A stretch of DNA of 10,821 nt from an uncultured Collinsella sp. (GCA_902495545.1 CABUXM010000068.1:1-10821), one strand, 5' to 3'. Positions 1 through 6,918 are shown, numbered from the stretch's first letter. Program-made: numbers and translations. The notes: generated by a model not told the origin, from the letters alone.

Positions 1-303
1 GTCGCCCGGCGCCGGGGCAGCATAGAAAACGCCGACCATGGGAGCGGTCACCTCGGTGCCCTTGGGCTCCGGTGCGGCGGCAGGCGCCTGCGCGGCGGGC
101 TCCGGTGCGGCGGCAGGCATGGCGACAGGAGCCACCGCCGGAGCAGTCACGGCACCCGGCATAGGCATGGGCACGGCAACCGGCCGCGCGGCGCTCGCGC
201 GCTCGAGTTCGACCGCGGTGCCATCGGGCTCCTCAACGCGCACGCGCGTGAGGCCGCGGTCCTCCATAACATCAGCTATCTCAGCAAGTCTTTTGGAATC
301 CAT
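1..303 (-). CDS. accB: Acetyl-CoA carboxylase biotin carboxyl carrier protein AccB (BCCP), N-terminal part; gene runs off the left edge
   Basis: The 101 visible codons read MDSKRLAEIADVMEDRGL and onward. This is the typical BCCP N-terminal helix followed by a short beta segment with VRVEEPDGTAVELER at about residues 21-35. A long Ala/Pro linker (about 40-80) follows, and then TEVTAPMVGVFY (83-94), which opens the biotinyl domain. The biotin-accepting lysine (usual context EAMKM) would lie beyond the window edge and is not seen. BCCP carries the biotin that accepts carboxyl groups for malonyl-CoA synthesis. The start at 303 is only 3 nt after the fabF stop, and its ribosome binding site (AAGGAG) lies in the last codons of fabF, which indicates translational coupling. 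The linker contains a repeated 7-residue block, PAAAPEP. The protein is the expected substrate of the BirA encoded at 5683-6459. Confidence 0.93.
   Translation of the reverse strand, partial: MDSKRLAEIADVMEDRGLTRVRVEEPDGTAVELERASAARPVAVPMPMPGAVTAPAVAPVAMPAAAPEPAAQAPAAAPEPKGTEVTAPMVGVFYAAPAPGD
64..118. repeat. In-frame 22-bp direct repeat inside the accB linker
   Basis: A 22-bp sequence (GGGCTCCGGTGCGGCGGCAG plus GC) occurs at 64-85 and again, unchanged, at 97-118. The period is 33 bp, or 11 codons. It encodes PAAAPEP twice (AccB residues 63-69 and 74-80) in the Ala/Pro-rich hinge. Because the period is a multiple of three, copy gain or loss by slippage would only change the linker length. 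Confidence 0.8.
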
Positions 304-306
304 GCT

Positions 307-1554
307 CTAGCTCCTTGCATATCTACGCAGCGCGATGGCGGCATTGTGTCCGCCAAAGCCCAGATTGGTCGAAAGCGCCCAGGTAAGGTCGGCGCGAACC
401 GCGCGATTGGGCGTGTAGTCAAGATCGCAGGCGGGATCGGGCGTGTGGTAGTTAATGGTCGGCGGCACCACACCCTGCTCGAGCGCCATGGCACAGGCCA
501 TGACCTCGATGGCGCCCGTGGCACCGATCATGTGGCCGGTCATCGACTTGGTCGACGAGACATGTGCGGCGCGCGCCGCGTCCTCGCCGAGCGCTCGTTT
601 GATGCCCGCAGTCTCGGACGAATCGTTGAGCTTGGTCGAGGTGCCGTGGGCGTTGATGTAGAGGCCCTCGGAAGGCTTAACGTCGCCCTCGGCCACCGCC
701 AACGATATCGCACGGGCGATACCTGCCGCGTCCGGGTCGGGACTCGTGATGTGGTAGGCGTCATCGGTGTTGCCGTAGCCCACGACCTCGGCGTAAATGT
801 GCGCACCGCGAGCCTGTGCGTGCTCCATACCCTCGAGCACGAGCACGCAGGCGCCCTCGCCCATCACAAAGCCGTCGCGGTCTGCATCGAACGGGCGACA
901 AGCCGTCGCGGGATCGGGGTTGGTGGTCAATGCGCGGCAGGACGTAAAGCCCGCAACGGCATCGGGGATAATGGCGGCCTCGGCGCCGCCGGCCAGGATT
1001 GCATCGGCATAGCCGTGCTTGATGGCGCGGAACGCCTCACCCACCGCATGGGCCGAGGTTGCGCACGCGGTCACCACGGGCAGGGTCGGGCCCTTTGCCT
1101 TATGGCGAATCGCGATGTTGCCCGAAGCCATGTTGGGGATCATCATCGCGATCATGTAGGGCGATGCGCGACGAGGCCCGCGATCGGCAATCGTGTGGAC
1201 GTTGTCGACAAGCGTCTGCATGCCGCCCACGCCCGAGCCCACGTAGACGCCCAAGCGCTCGCGATCGATGGCGCCTTCGACATCAAAGCCCGCATCGTGC
1301 ATGGCCTCGTCCGACGCCGCCATCGCAAACTGAACACAGGGGTCGAGATGCTTGGCGTCATGCTTGCCAAAGTACTCATTGCCGTCAAAACCCTTGACCT
1401 CGGCCGCCACCTTGACGGCAAATGCATCGGTATCAAAGTGCGTGATCGGACCGATGCCGCACGTGCCGGCGCACATGGCCGCCCAGGTGGCAAGCGCGGT
1501 GTTGCCGAGCGGCGATACGGCACCGATGCCGGTGATTGCAACTCTCTGTTCCAT
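307..1554 (-). CDS. fabF: 3-oxoacyl-ACP synthase II (beta-ketoacyl-ACP synthase, KAS II)
   Basis: This is the elongating condensing enzyme of type II fatty acid synthesis: it joins acyl groups to malonyl-ACP with loss of CO2. From the chosen start it is 415 residues long, close to the 413 of E. coli FabF. The catalytic triad is visible: Cys164 in VVTACATSAH, His303 in NAHGTSTKLND and His341 in STKSMTGHMIGATG, with the conserved Lys336. The C-terminal glycine-rich loop NLGFGGHNA (397-405) is intact. The start is set at the second of two adjacent ATGs (1554), because GAGGAG lies 6 nt before it. An ATG 18 nt upstream (1572) would place that binding site inside the gene. The fabG stop is 39 nt upstream and the accB start is 3 nt downstream. 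Confidence 0.96.
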   Translation of the reverse strand: MEQRVAITGIGAVSPLGNTALATWAAMCAGTCGIGPITHFDTDAFAVKVAAEVKGFDGNEYFGKHDAKHLDPCVQFAMAASDEAMHDAGFDVEGAIDRERLGVYVGSGVGGMQTLVDNVHTIADRGPRRASPYMIAMMIPNMASGNIAIRHKAKGPTLPVVTACATSAHAVGEAFRAIKHGYADAILAGGAEAAIIPDAVAGFTSCRALTTNPDPATACRPFDADRDGFVMGEGACVLVLEGMEHAQARGAHIYAEVVGYGNTDDAYHITSPDPDAAGIARAISLAVAEGDVKPSEGLYINAHGTSTKLNDSSETAGIKRALGEDAARAAHVSSTKSMTGHMIGATGAIEVMACAMALEQGVVPPTINYHTPDPACDLDYTPNRAVRADLTWALSTNLGFGGHNAAIALRRYARS

Positions 1555-1593
1555 CATGGTCTCCTCATCCAAGCTGTTGTGTGGCTCTGGTTT

Positions 1594-2367
1594 CTACATC
1601 GCCATTCCGCCGTCGACGCGTATGACTTCGCCCGTAATGTAAGCAGCCGCATCGCTCACTAAAAAGCGCACCACACCGGCCACCTCCTCGGGCTGCGCCA
1701 TACGCTTAAGGGGAATCTGCTCCTCGGTTGCCGCACGCACCTTCTCCGAGAGCTTTGCCGTCATATCCGTCTCGACAAACCCGGGGGCGACCGCGTTCAC
1801 TCGTACGCCGCGGGGCGCAAGCTCGCGCGCCACCGCCTTGGTCAGGCCGATCACGCCCGCCTTGGAGGCAGCGTAGTTGGCTTGCCCGGCATTGCCAATC
1901 AGGCCCACGACCGAGCTCATGTTGACGACGCAGCCGCCGCGCTGGCGCATAAAGGTCTTGGTGAGCGCGCGCGTCGCATTGAACGTGCCCTTGAGATTGA
2001 CATCGAGCACGCGGTCGAAGGCATCGTCGCCCATGCGCACGAGCAGGCCATCGCGGGTGATACCGGCGTTGTTGACGAGCGCCCAAATCGAACCAAAGTC
2101 GTTGAGCACGGCCTCAATGCACGCATTGACGGCATCGGGGTCGGCCACATCGCATTGATACGCGCGAGCTGTGGCACCAGCGGCCTCGCAGGCTTCGCAC
2201 GTCTCGCGCGCCGCATCGACGCTACCGGCATAGACGACGGCGATATCAAAGCCGTCCTCCGCCAGGCCAACCGCACAAGCGCGGCCGATACCACGCGAGC
2301 CGCCCGTGACCAGTGCCACGCGACGTAAGTCGTTGCGCTCGAGCGTGCCGTTGTTCAAATTGCCCAT
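1594..2367 (-). CDS. fabG: 3-oxoacyl-ACP reductase FabG (short-chain dehydrogenase/reductase)
   Basis: This is the NADPH-dependent reductase that converts 3-ketoacyl-ACP to 3-hydroxyacyl-ACP after each condensation. The protein has 257 residues. It shows the classical SDR pattern: the nucleotide-binding TGGSRGIGRA at 21-30, NNAG at 99-102, and the catalytic tetrad Asn124 (VNLKG), Ser152 (MSSVVG), Tyr165 and Lys169 (YAASK). PGFVETDM at 195-202 and the C-terminal GEVIRVDGGM also fit FabG closely. It is about 13 residues longer than E. coli FabG (244 aa), from a short extra N-terminus. The start at 2367 is supported by AAAGGAA 4 nt before ATG. It lies 30 nt after fabD in the same operon. The operon position and the FabG-type C-terminus argue against another SDR function. 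Confidence 0.95.
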   Translation of the reverse strand: MGNLNNGTLERNDLRRVALVTGGSRGIGRACAVGLAEDGFDIAVVYAGSVDAARETCEACEAAGATARAYQCDVADPDAVNACIEAVLNDFGSIWALVNNAGITRDGLLVRMGDDAFDRVLDVNLKGTFNATRALTKTFMRQRGGCVVNMSSVVGLIGNAGQANYAASKAGVIGLTKAVARELAPRGVRVNAVAPGFVETDMTAKLSEKVRAATEEQIPLKRMAQPEEVAGVVRFLVSDAAAYITGEVIRVDGGMAM

Positions 2368-2397
2368 GTCATTCCTTTCGGGTTACAGCCCTGTGGA

Positions 2398-3324
2398 CTA
2401 TGCGAGCTCGTCGGCAATAGCTGCGACCTGCTCGGCTGTTTCGCACGAATACACGCAAACGTCGCTCAGCGTACGCTTGACCAGGCCGGACAGCGTTTTG
2501 CCAGGGCCAACCTCAATAAACGTGTCGATGCCCTGATCCTGCAGAGTATGCAGCGTGTCGACCCAGCGCACGGCATGACTCACTTGGTTGGCCAAGACAT
2601 CCGATGCCGCTCGCGGATCCGCCGGATAGGGCGCCGCCGTCATGTTTGCCATGACCGGAATCAGCAGCGGAGACGGCGCGTGGCCGGCTTGGATATACGT
2701 CGCCAGCCCCTCAGTCGCCTCGGTCATATAGGGACTATGGAATGCACCCGACACCGCGACTTTCATAGCGCGGCCGCCAGCCCCTTTTACTAGGACGTCG
2801 AGCTCCTGCAGCGCCTCGGGCGCTCCGGCAACAACCGTCTGCTGCGGGCTGTTGTAGTTGACCGGCCAGCAGTCCTCGCCGGCCTGTTTTGCCAGGTTCT
2901 CGACTTGCTCCGCATCGAGCTTGATGACGGCGCGCATACCGCCCGGATGGCGCTCGGCAGCCGCGGCCATCAGCGCCGCGCGCTCGCACACGAGCTCAAA
3001 GCCCGCTCGCGTATCGAATGCCCCCGCAAAGGTGAGCGCGGCGACCTCGCCCAGCGAGAATCCCGCACAGGCGGCAGGCACCACGCCGCGCTCACGCAGA
3101 GCGGTAGCCGCTGCCAGGTCGTGAACGAACACGCACGGCTGCGTGTTCTCGGTCTGCGAGAGCTCCTCCTTGGAGGCGCTCCGGCACTGCTCGCTGGTCC
3201 CCGGGCGCACCTCGTCGACAATGGCGAACACCTCGGCGGCCGCCGGCGATGCCTCGATCAGGTCGACGCCCATCGCGGGGTGTTGGGCACCCTGGCCAGC
3301 AAACAGAAACGCTACGCTACCCAT
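2398..3324 (-). CDS. fabD: Malonyl-CoA:ACP transacylase FabD
   Basis: This enzyme transfers malonate from CoA to the phosphopantetheine of ACP and so supplies the two-carbon donor. At 308 residues it matches the family length (about 309 in E. coli). It starts with VAFLFAGQGAQHPAMG, where Gln11 is the oxyanion-hole residue. The nucleophile is Ser90 in AGFSLGEVAAL, with Arg115 in CERAALM and His196 in SGAFHSPYM. The usual nucleophile motif is GHSLGE; here the residue before Ser is Phe instead of His. The first 13 nt overlap the end of fabK, so translation is probably coupled. GAAGGG lies about 9 nt before the ATG, inside the fabK coding sequence. The C-terminal EVGPGKTLSGLVKR (271-284) is also typical of the family. 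Confidence 0.95.
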   Translation of the reverse strand: MGSVAFLFAGQGAQHPAMGVDLIEASPAAAEVFAIVDEVRPGTSEQCRSASKEELSQTENTQPCVFVHDLAAATALRERGVVPAACAGFSLGEVAALTFAGAFDTRAGFELVCERAALMAAAAERHPGGMRAVIKLDAEQVENLAKQAGEDCWPVNYNSPQQTVVAGAPEALQELDVLVKGAGGRAMKVAVSGAFHSPYMTEATEGLATYIQAGHAPSPLLIPVMANMTAAPYPADPRAASDVLANQVSHAVRWVDTLHTLQDQGIDTFIEVGPGKTLSGLVKRTLSDVCVYSCETAEQVAAIADELA

Positions 3325-4256
3325 GCGGACGCACCCTTCAGGACGCGCTCGGCGCCATCGATCAGGTCGTCAACGATTTCACGTGCGCTCTGGCGCTCGT
3401 TGACCATGCCGGCAATCTGTCCACACAAAAACGAACCCTCTTCGTAATTGCCGTCCTTGGCGGCCTTGCGAAGGGCGCCCGTGCCCATGGCCCCGAGTTC
3501 CTCGACACTTACGCCCGCCGCCTCGCTCTTGGCGTAGGCGTTGGTAAAGGGGCTCTTGAGGGCGCGCACCGGGTGTCCCGTCGAGCGGCCGGTCGCACGC
3601 GTCGAGGTGTCGTTGGCCTTCAAGACCATCTCCTTGTACTGCTCCGATACGGTGCACTCGTCTGCGATCAGAAAGCGCGTACCCACCTGCACGCCGGCGG
3701 CGCCCAGCATAAAGGCGGCCGCCACGCCGCGGCCGTCGGCAATACCGCCAGCGGCCACAACGGGAATGTCGACCGCATCGACGACCTGCGGCACCAGTGC
3801 CATCGTCGAGGTCTCGCCAATATGGCCGCCCGATTCGGTACCCTCGGCAACAACCGCCGTGGCTCCACGACGTGCCACGAGGCGCGCCAGCGCCACCGAG
3901 GCAACGACCGGGATGACCTTGATGCCCGCCTCGTTCCACGCCTTCATGTACTTGGCGGGATTGCCGGCGCCCGTCACGACGACCGGCACTCGCTCGTCAA
4001 TCACGACCTGCGCGACCTCGTCGGCAAACGGGCTCATGAGCATGACGTTGACGCCAAAGGGCTTATCCGTCTTGGCGCGCAGCTCATGAATCTGGTCGCG
4101 AAGCCAGTTGGCGTCGGCGTTCATGGCCGCGATGATGCCTAAGCCACCCGCCTCGGACACTGCGGACGCCAGCGAGGCATCGGCAATCCAGGCCATACCG
4201 CCCTGGAACACGGGCTTTTCGATGCCGAGCAGATCGCAGAGAGGAGTCTTGAGCAT
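3312..4256 (-). CDS. fabK: Enoyl-ACP reductase II, FMN-dependent (FabK)
   Basis: This enzyme performs the last reduction of the elongation cycle, trans-2-enoyl-ACP to acyl-ACP. It uses FMN in a TIM-barrel fold of the nitronate monooxygenase/2-nitropropane dioxygenase superfamily. It has 314 residues and starts with LCDLLGIEKPVFQGGMAWI, the typical FabK opening. GGLGIIAA lies at 37-44 and VVVTGAGNP at 92-100. The conserved His145 is in EGTESGGHIGE, and the FMN phosphate loops are AAGGIADGRG (168-177) and GVQVGTRFL (188-196). Its place between acpP and fabD in a FAS II operon favours FabK over a stand-alone nitronate monooxygenase. FabK enzymes in other bacteria are not inhibited by triclosan, so low sensitivity is inferred here. 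It starts 2 nt after the acpP stop, with GGAGAA inside acpP as binding site. Confidence 0.94.
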   Translation of the reverse strand: MLKTPLCDLLGIEKPVFQGGMAWIADASLASAVSEAGGLGIIAAMNADANWLRDQIHELRAKTDKPFGVNVMLMSPFADEVAQVVIDERVPVVVTGAGNPAKYMKAWNEAGIKVIPVVASVALARLVARRGATAVVAEGTESGGHIGETSTMALVPQVVDAVDIPVVAAGGIADGRGVAAAFMLGAAGVQVGTRFLIADECTVSEQYKEMVLKANDTSTRATGRSTGHPVRALKSPFTNAYAKSEAAGVSVEELGAMGTGALRKAAKDGNYEEGSFLCGQIAGMVNERQSAREIVDDLIDGAERVLKGASAWVA

Positions 4257-4258
4257 CT

Positions 4259-4495
4259 CTACTTCTCCAATGCCGCCTCGACCGTATCGGCGAACTCGCC
4301 GACCGTCTTGGGGTTCTCCTCGGTATCGAGCTGGATGCCAAACTCGTCCTCGACGGCGACGAGGATCTCGACGGTGCCCAGGCTGTCGAGACCAATCTCC
4401 TCGAGCGTGGACTCGGGCTTCATCTCGACATCGTCAAGACCGGCGGTCTCGCGGATAACGTCGCAAACGCGCTCGAAGGTCTTCTGATCTGCCAT
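4259..4495 (-). CDS. acpP: Acyl carrier protein
   Basis: This 78-residue acidic protein carries the growing acyl chain on a phosphopantetheine arm and is the shared substrate of every other enzyme in the operon. The attachment site is Ser38 in the conserved EEIGLDSLGTVEIL. Helix II, which follows this serine and docks partner enzymes, is rich in acidic and aliphatic residues. The C-terminal part (TVGEFADTVEAALEK) is typical. AAAGGAGAA lies about 7 nt before the ATG at 4495. A 51-nt gap separates it from fabH, one of the longest gaps in the operon. fabK begins 2 nt after its stop. Confidence 0.96.
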   Translation of the reverse strand: MADQKTFERVCDVIRETAGLDDVEMKPESTLEEIGLDSLGTVEILVAVEDEFGIQLDTEENPKTVGEFADTVEAALEK

Positions 4496-4546
4496 GGTAG
4501 TTCTCCTTTGGTTGTGCCCTAGGGCGTTTTTATTTCCTATGTGCGA

Positions 4547-5506
4547 CTACTTCCAACGAAGCAGATAGCCACCTATATCCAGACCGGCGCCAAATCCAAC
4601 CAAGGCGATGGTGTCGCCTGTGTGAAGTGCACCGGCGTTTGCCAGCCGGTCGAGGGCAAGCGGAATGCATGCGCTCGAAATGTTGCCGATCTCGCGCAGC
4701 GTTCGAACCACGCGCTCGTCTGGCACGCCGAGGCGCTTGACCGCCTGACTCAGGATTCGTTCGTTAGCCTGATGGAATACAAAATGGTCGATGTCTTCGA
4801 CCGAAATGCCCGCATCGCCCGCAAGCTTATGGACCGTGTCGCAGATGGCGTTGACGCCGAACTTGAACACGCGGCGGCCATTCATGGACAGCACGCTCTC
4901 GCTATCTGCAGAGGCCTTAAACGGCGAGGTGCCGACCAGACCGGGTACGCGCAACGTCTCGACGTCGGGCGCCGTCGAAAGCTCAACGGCAAGGGGGTTG
5001 TCTCCCCCAGCTCCAATCACTGCGGCGCCTGCCCCATCGCCAAAGAGCACGCAGGTGGCGCGGTCGGTCCAGTCGAGCGTGCGCGTCATCTGCTCGGCAG
5101 CAACGACAAGCACGCGCTCGGCACGGCCGCGGGCGATATAGCCCTCGGCGACATCGAGCGCAAACACGAAGCCGGCACAAGCCGCCGAGACATCGAAGGC
5201 AGGGCACGTCGCGCCCAGACGCTCGGCTACGGCACACGCCTCGGCGGGAACAAGGTGGTCACCCGTTGTCGTCGAGCAGACGATTAGATCCAGCTGGCTC
5301 GCGTCGATTCCGGACACCTGGAGTGCCCGCTCGCTCGCCGCTACGGCAAGGTCGTCGAGTGACTCGGTGGTGCAGACGTGGCGGCTCTTGATACCGGTGC
5401 GGGTAAAAATCCACTCATCCGAGGTATCGAGGAACTCAGATAGCTCGTCATTGGAAACACTGCGCTCAGGAAGCGCCGAGCCTGTTCCAAGAATCGTGAA
5501 ACCCAT
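4547..5506 (-). CDS. fabH: 3-oxoacyl-ACP synthase III (KAS III), chain initiation
   Basis: FabH starts fatty acid synthesis by condensing an acyl-CoA primer with malonyl-ACP. The product has 319 residues (E. coli 317). The triad is present at nearly the E. coli positions: Cys110 in FDVSAACAGF, His245 in FVFHQANERI, and Asn275 in REIGNISSACIP. DEWIFTRTGIKSR (30-42) is the usual N-terminal FabH signature. The start at 5506 is chosen because a near-perfect AAAGGAGG lies 6 nt upstream and MGFTILGTGSALPE is the expected N-terminus. An ATG 57 nt further upstream (5563) would put that site and a 19-bp repeat inside the gene. It is the first gene of the operon, divergent from birA. Primer preference (acetyl versus branched) cannot be read from the sequence. 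Confidence 0.95.
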   Translation of the reverse strand: MGFTILGTGSALPERSVSNDELSEFLDTSDEWIFTRTGIKSRHVCTTESLDDLAVAASERALQVSGIDASQLDLIVCSTTTGDHLVPAEACAVAERLGATCPAFDVSAACAGFVFALDVAEGYIARGRAERVLVVAAEQMTRTLDWTDRATCVLFGDGAGAAVIGAGGDNPLAVELSTAPDVETLRVPGLVGTSPFKASADSESVLSMNGRRVFKFGVNAICDTVHKLAGDAGISVEDIDHFVFHQANERILSQAVKRLGVPDERVVRTLREIGNISSACIPLALDRLANAGALHTGDTIALVGFGAGLDIGGYLLRWK

Positions 5507-5522
5507 CACTAACCTCCTTTGA

Positions 5523-5541
5523 GTTGTTGACGTGTTTACAT
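5523..5541. promoter_or_regulatory. Copy 1 of a 19-bp repeat just upstream of the fabH ribosome binding site (candidate operator)
   Basis: The sequence GTTGTTGACGTGTTTACAT ends 3 nt before the fabH Shine-Dalgarno (5513-5520 on the minus strand). It matches a second copy at 5571-5589 in 18 of 19 positions. Each copy has a partial dyad TGTTGAC-GTGTTWACA. Its position in the fabH leader suggests a regulatory protein site or leader element. The binding factor is unknown. Confidence 0.5.
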
Positions 5542-5570
5542 CGACCAAGAGAGGATAGCGCATTTTAGTC

Positions 5571-5589
5571 GTTGTTGACGTGTTAACAT
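5571..5589. promoter_or_regulatory. Copy 2 of the 19-bp repeat in the fabH-birA divergent region
   Basis: The sequence GTTGTTGACGTGTTAACAT lies 48 bp from copy 1, start to start, in the same orientation. Its core TGTTGACGTGTTAACA pairs at 6 of 8 dyad positions, as expected for a dimeric regulator. It overlaps ATTAAA (5588-5593), which on the minus strand reads TTTAAT and could be a -10 box, but no good -35 partner is visible. I call it a candidate operator only. Confidence 0.5.
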
Positions 5590-5593
5590 TAAA

Positions 5594-5610
5594 TTGTCCA
5601 AATGCGACAA
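5594..5610. repeat. Small palindrome TTGTC-N7-GACAA in the fabH-birA gap
   Basis: There are 5-bp inverted arms at 5594-5598 and 5606-5610 around CAAATGC. It lies next to copy 2 of the 19-bp repeat. A second, separate palindrome (GTGTC-N8-GACAC) occupies 5623-5640. Both are short enough to arise by chance. They are listed because they fill the divergent control region of a fatty acid operon. Confidence 0.3.
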
Positions 5611-5682
5611 AGGCTTCACATTGTGTCTATCTCTCGACACCATTGCGCGATTGCCTTATTAACTTAGGAGGTAGCAGCTGTT

Positions 5683-6459
5683 ATGGATTCTCGTTTAACG
5701 ATAGTCGACGTAACCGGATCGACCAACGATGACCTGCTCGAAGCAGGAAAACAGGGAGAGCCGCACGGCACGGGACTTGCCGCCCGGACTCAGACGGCAG
5801 GACGCGGCCGGCGCGGCCACAAGTGGGATTCAACCGCCGGCAACCTATTGCTTTCGATTGTCCTGCGTCCATGCGTTAATCCTGCAAAGTACTCTGGTCT
5901 TGCCGCCATCAGCGGCTTAGCGGTGCTCGAGGCGCTCGAAAAGCAGGGTCTTGCAAACGAGATTGGCCTCAAATGGCCCAACGACCTGGTCGCGCGAGGA
6001 CGCAAGCTCGGCGGCATTCTGGTCGAGGCCGCACGCGATAACGAAGGCAAACCTTTCGCCGTCTGCGGCATTGGCGTCAACGTAAACTACACGCCCCAAG
6101 AGGTGCCCGATGGCGGCCTGGCGGCAATTGGCCTCTCGGATCTCAACGAGAACGTTCCCGCCGTCGACATGCTCCTCGATGAGGTCTATCACGCAGTTAT
6201 AGACGCTGTAGATGCCTGGGCAGAGCGCCTCACCGCCAAGGAAGAAGACGCCGGTCCGCTCGCGCCCGTCCACGATGAATATATCGCTCACCTCAATTGG
6301 ATCGGGGAGCACGTTATCGCCCGCTCCCCCGCTGGGGACGAGCTGGCGCGTGGCATCTTTCAAACGGTCGATGGCTTTGGTCGCGCGTGCATCGAAACGG
6401 AAGACGGCTTTCGATCCTTCCATTTTGAGGAGGCATCGCTGCGTCCCTTGAGCGAATAG
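5683..6459 (+). CDS. birA: Biotin--[acetyl-CoA carboxylase] ligase, single-domain (group I) BirA
   Basis: This enzyme activates biotin with ATP to biotinyl-AMP and transfers it to the carrier lysine of AccB. It has 258 residues and begins directly with the catalytic domain. Visible elements are GSTN (12-15), the biotinyl-AMP loop GRGRRG (40-45), KWPND (97-101), GRKLGGILVE (106-115) and GIGVNVN (129-135). A small C-terminal domain ends in FHFEEASLRPL. The N-terminal helix-turn-helix of E. coli BirA is absent, so this protein should not act as a DNA-binding biotin repressor. A good AGGAGG (5666-5671) stands 11 nt before ATG, a rather long spacing. It is transcribed away from the fab/acc operon, which contains its substrate gene accB, and converges on rpsJ. 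Confidence 0.94.
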   Translation: MDSRLTIVDVTGSTNDDLLEAGKQGEPHGTGLAARTQTAGRGRRGHKWDSTAGNLLLSIVLRPCVNPAKYSGLAAISGLAVLEALEKQGLANEIGLKWPNDLVARGRKLGGILVEAARDNEGKPFAVCGIGVNVNYTPQEVPDGGLAAIGLSDLNENVPAVDMLLDEVYHAVIDAVDAWAERLTAKEEDAGPLAPVHDEYIAHLNWIGEHVIARSPAGDELARGIFQTVDGFGRACIETEDGFRSFHFEEASLRPLSE

Positions 6460-6518
6460 GGCGCCGCAACCACCTACTCGGCAGCATTACCCCACAGTCC
6501 AAACCATCATTCAAAACA

Positions 6519-6555
6519 AAAGGGCCCCGCTGCCGTAGCGGCAGCGGGGCCCTTT
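6519..6555 (-). terminator. Strong intrinsic terminator between convergent birA and rpsJ
   Basis: Perfect 17-bp arms (6519-6535 and 6539-6555) flank the 3-nt loop TAG. Read on the minus strand the GC-rich stem is followed by TTTTGTTTTG, a usable U-tract, so it mainly terminates the rpsL-rpsG-fusA-rpsJ transcript, 20 nt after the rpsJ stop. On the plus strand only TTT follows the stem, so termination of birA there would be weaker. It probably works in both directions. Confidence 0.9.
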
Positions 6556-6574
6556 GAGCTATGAGCGATATCGC

Positions 6575-6883
6575 TTAGAGCTTGATGTCGATGTCGACGC
6601 CAGCGGGGAGGTCGAGACGCATGAGCGAATCAACGGTGCCCGAGGTGGGGTCGAGGATGTCGATGAGGCGCTTGTGGGTGCGCATCTCGAACTGCTCACG
6701 GGAGTCCTTGTTCACGTGCGGCGAGCGGATAACCGTGTACAGGTTGCGCTCGGTGGGCAGGGGGACAGGACCGGAAACGCGAGCGCCGGTCTTCTGAGCG
6801 GTCTCGACGATGAGCTTCGCGGACTGATCGACGACCTCGTGATCATAGCCCTTGAGGCGAATGCGGATCTTCTGGGTAGCCAA
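6575..6883 (-). CDS. rpsJ: 30S ribosomal protein S10 (NusE)
   Basis: The 102-residue protein begins ATQKIRIRLKGYDHEVVDQS, contains TGARVSGPVPLPTE and HVNKDSREQFEMRTHKRLIDI, and ends DLPAGVDIDIKL. This is a complete, typical S10 (103 aa in E. coli). S10 is part of the head of the 30S subunit and, as NusE, takes part in transcription antitermination. The start codon is TTG (6881-6883), supported by GGAGG 6 nt upstream and by the conserved protein start. It follows fusA after 60 nt and is closed by the terminator at 6519-6555. It is therefore the last gene of the str operon here and not the first gene of an S10 operon, as in most bacteria. The 60-nt gap contains a 6-bp hairpin. Confidence 0.96.
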   Translation of the reverse strand: MATQKIRIRLKGYDHEVVDQSAKLIVETAQKTGARVSGPVPLPTERNLYTVIRSPHVNKDSREQFEMRTHKRLIDILDPTSGTVDSLMRLDLPAGVDIDIKL

Positions 6884-6901
6884 CTTAAACCTCCAAAGAG
6901 T

Positions 6902-6918
6902 GCGAGAGATGTTCTCGC
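6902..6918 (-). other. Small hairpin in the fusA-rpsJ intercistronic gap
   Basis: The arms GCGAGA (6902-6907) and TCTCGC (6913-6918) enclose a 5-nt loop. It lies just upstream of the rpsJ binding site (6890-6894). No U-run follows on the minus strand, so it is not a terminator. It may be a processing or stability element, or have no function. Confidence 0.35.

Noticed and set aside
346..1662. A 438-codon plus-strand frame opposite fabF
   Set aside because: It is rich in Arg, Gly and His, as expected for the complement of a high-GC gene. It matches no family, while fabF on the minus strand has its full catalytic triad.
4516..4525. Palindrome GCCCTAGGGC followed by GTTTTTA between acpP and fabH, resembling a plus-strand terminator
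   Set aside because: The palindrome leaves no room for a loop unless only about three pairs form, and no gene is transcribed on the plus strand here. It probably has no terminator function.
5550..5575. A minus-strand fabH promoter using TATCCT, the same -10 hexamer as the str promoter
   Set aside because: The hexamer at 17 nt upstream is CGTCAA, a poor -35 box, and other spacings are no better. I could not assign a fab promoter with confidence.
5594..5640. The two small palindromes as BirA operator sites
   Set aside because: The BirA of this genome region lacks the N-terminal DNA-binding domain, and the arms do not match the known BirA operator pattern. They remain short unexplained dyads.
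5634..5662. TCGACA-17-TATTAA as the birA promoter
   Set aside because: The spacing is ideal, but the transcription start would fall inside the birA ribosome binding site (5666-5671), which would destroy normal initiation.
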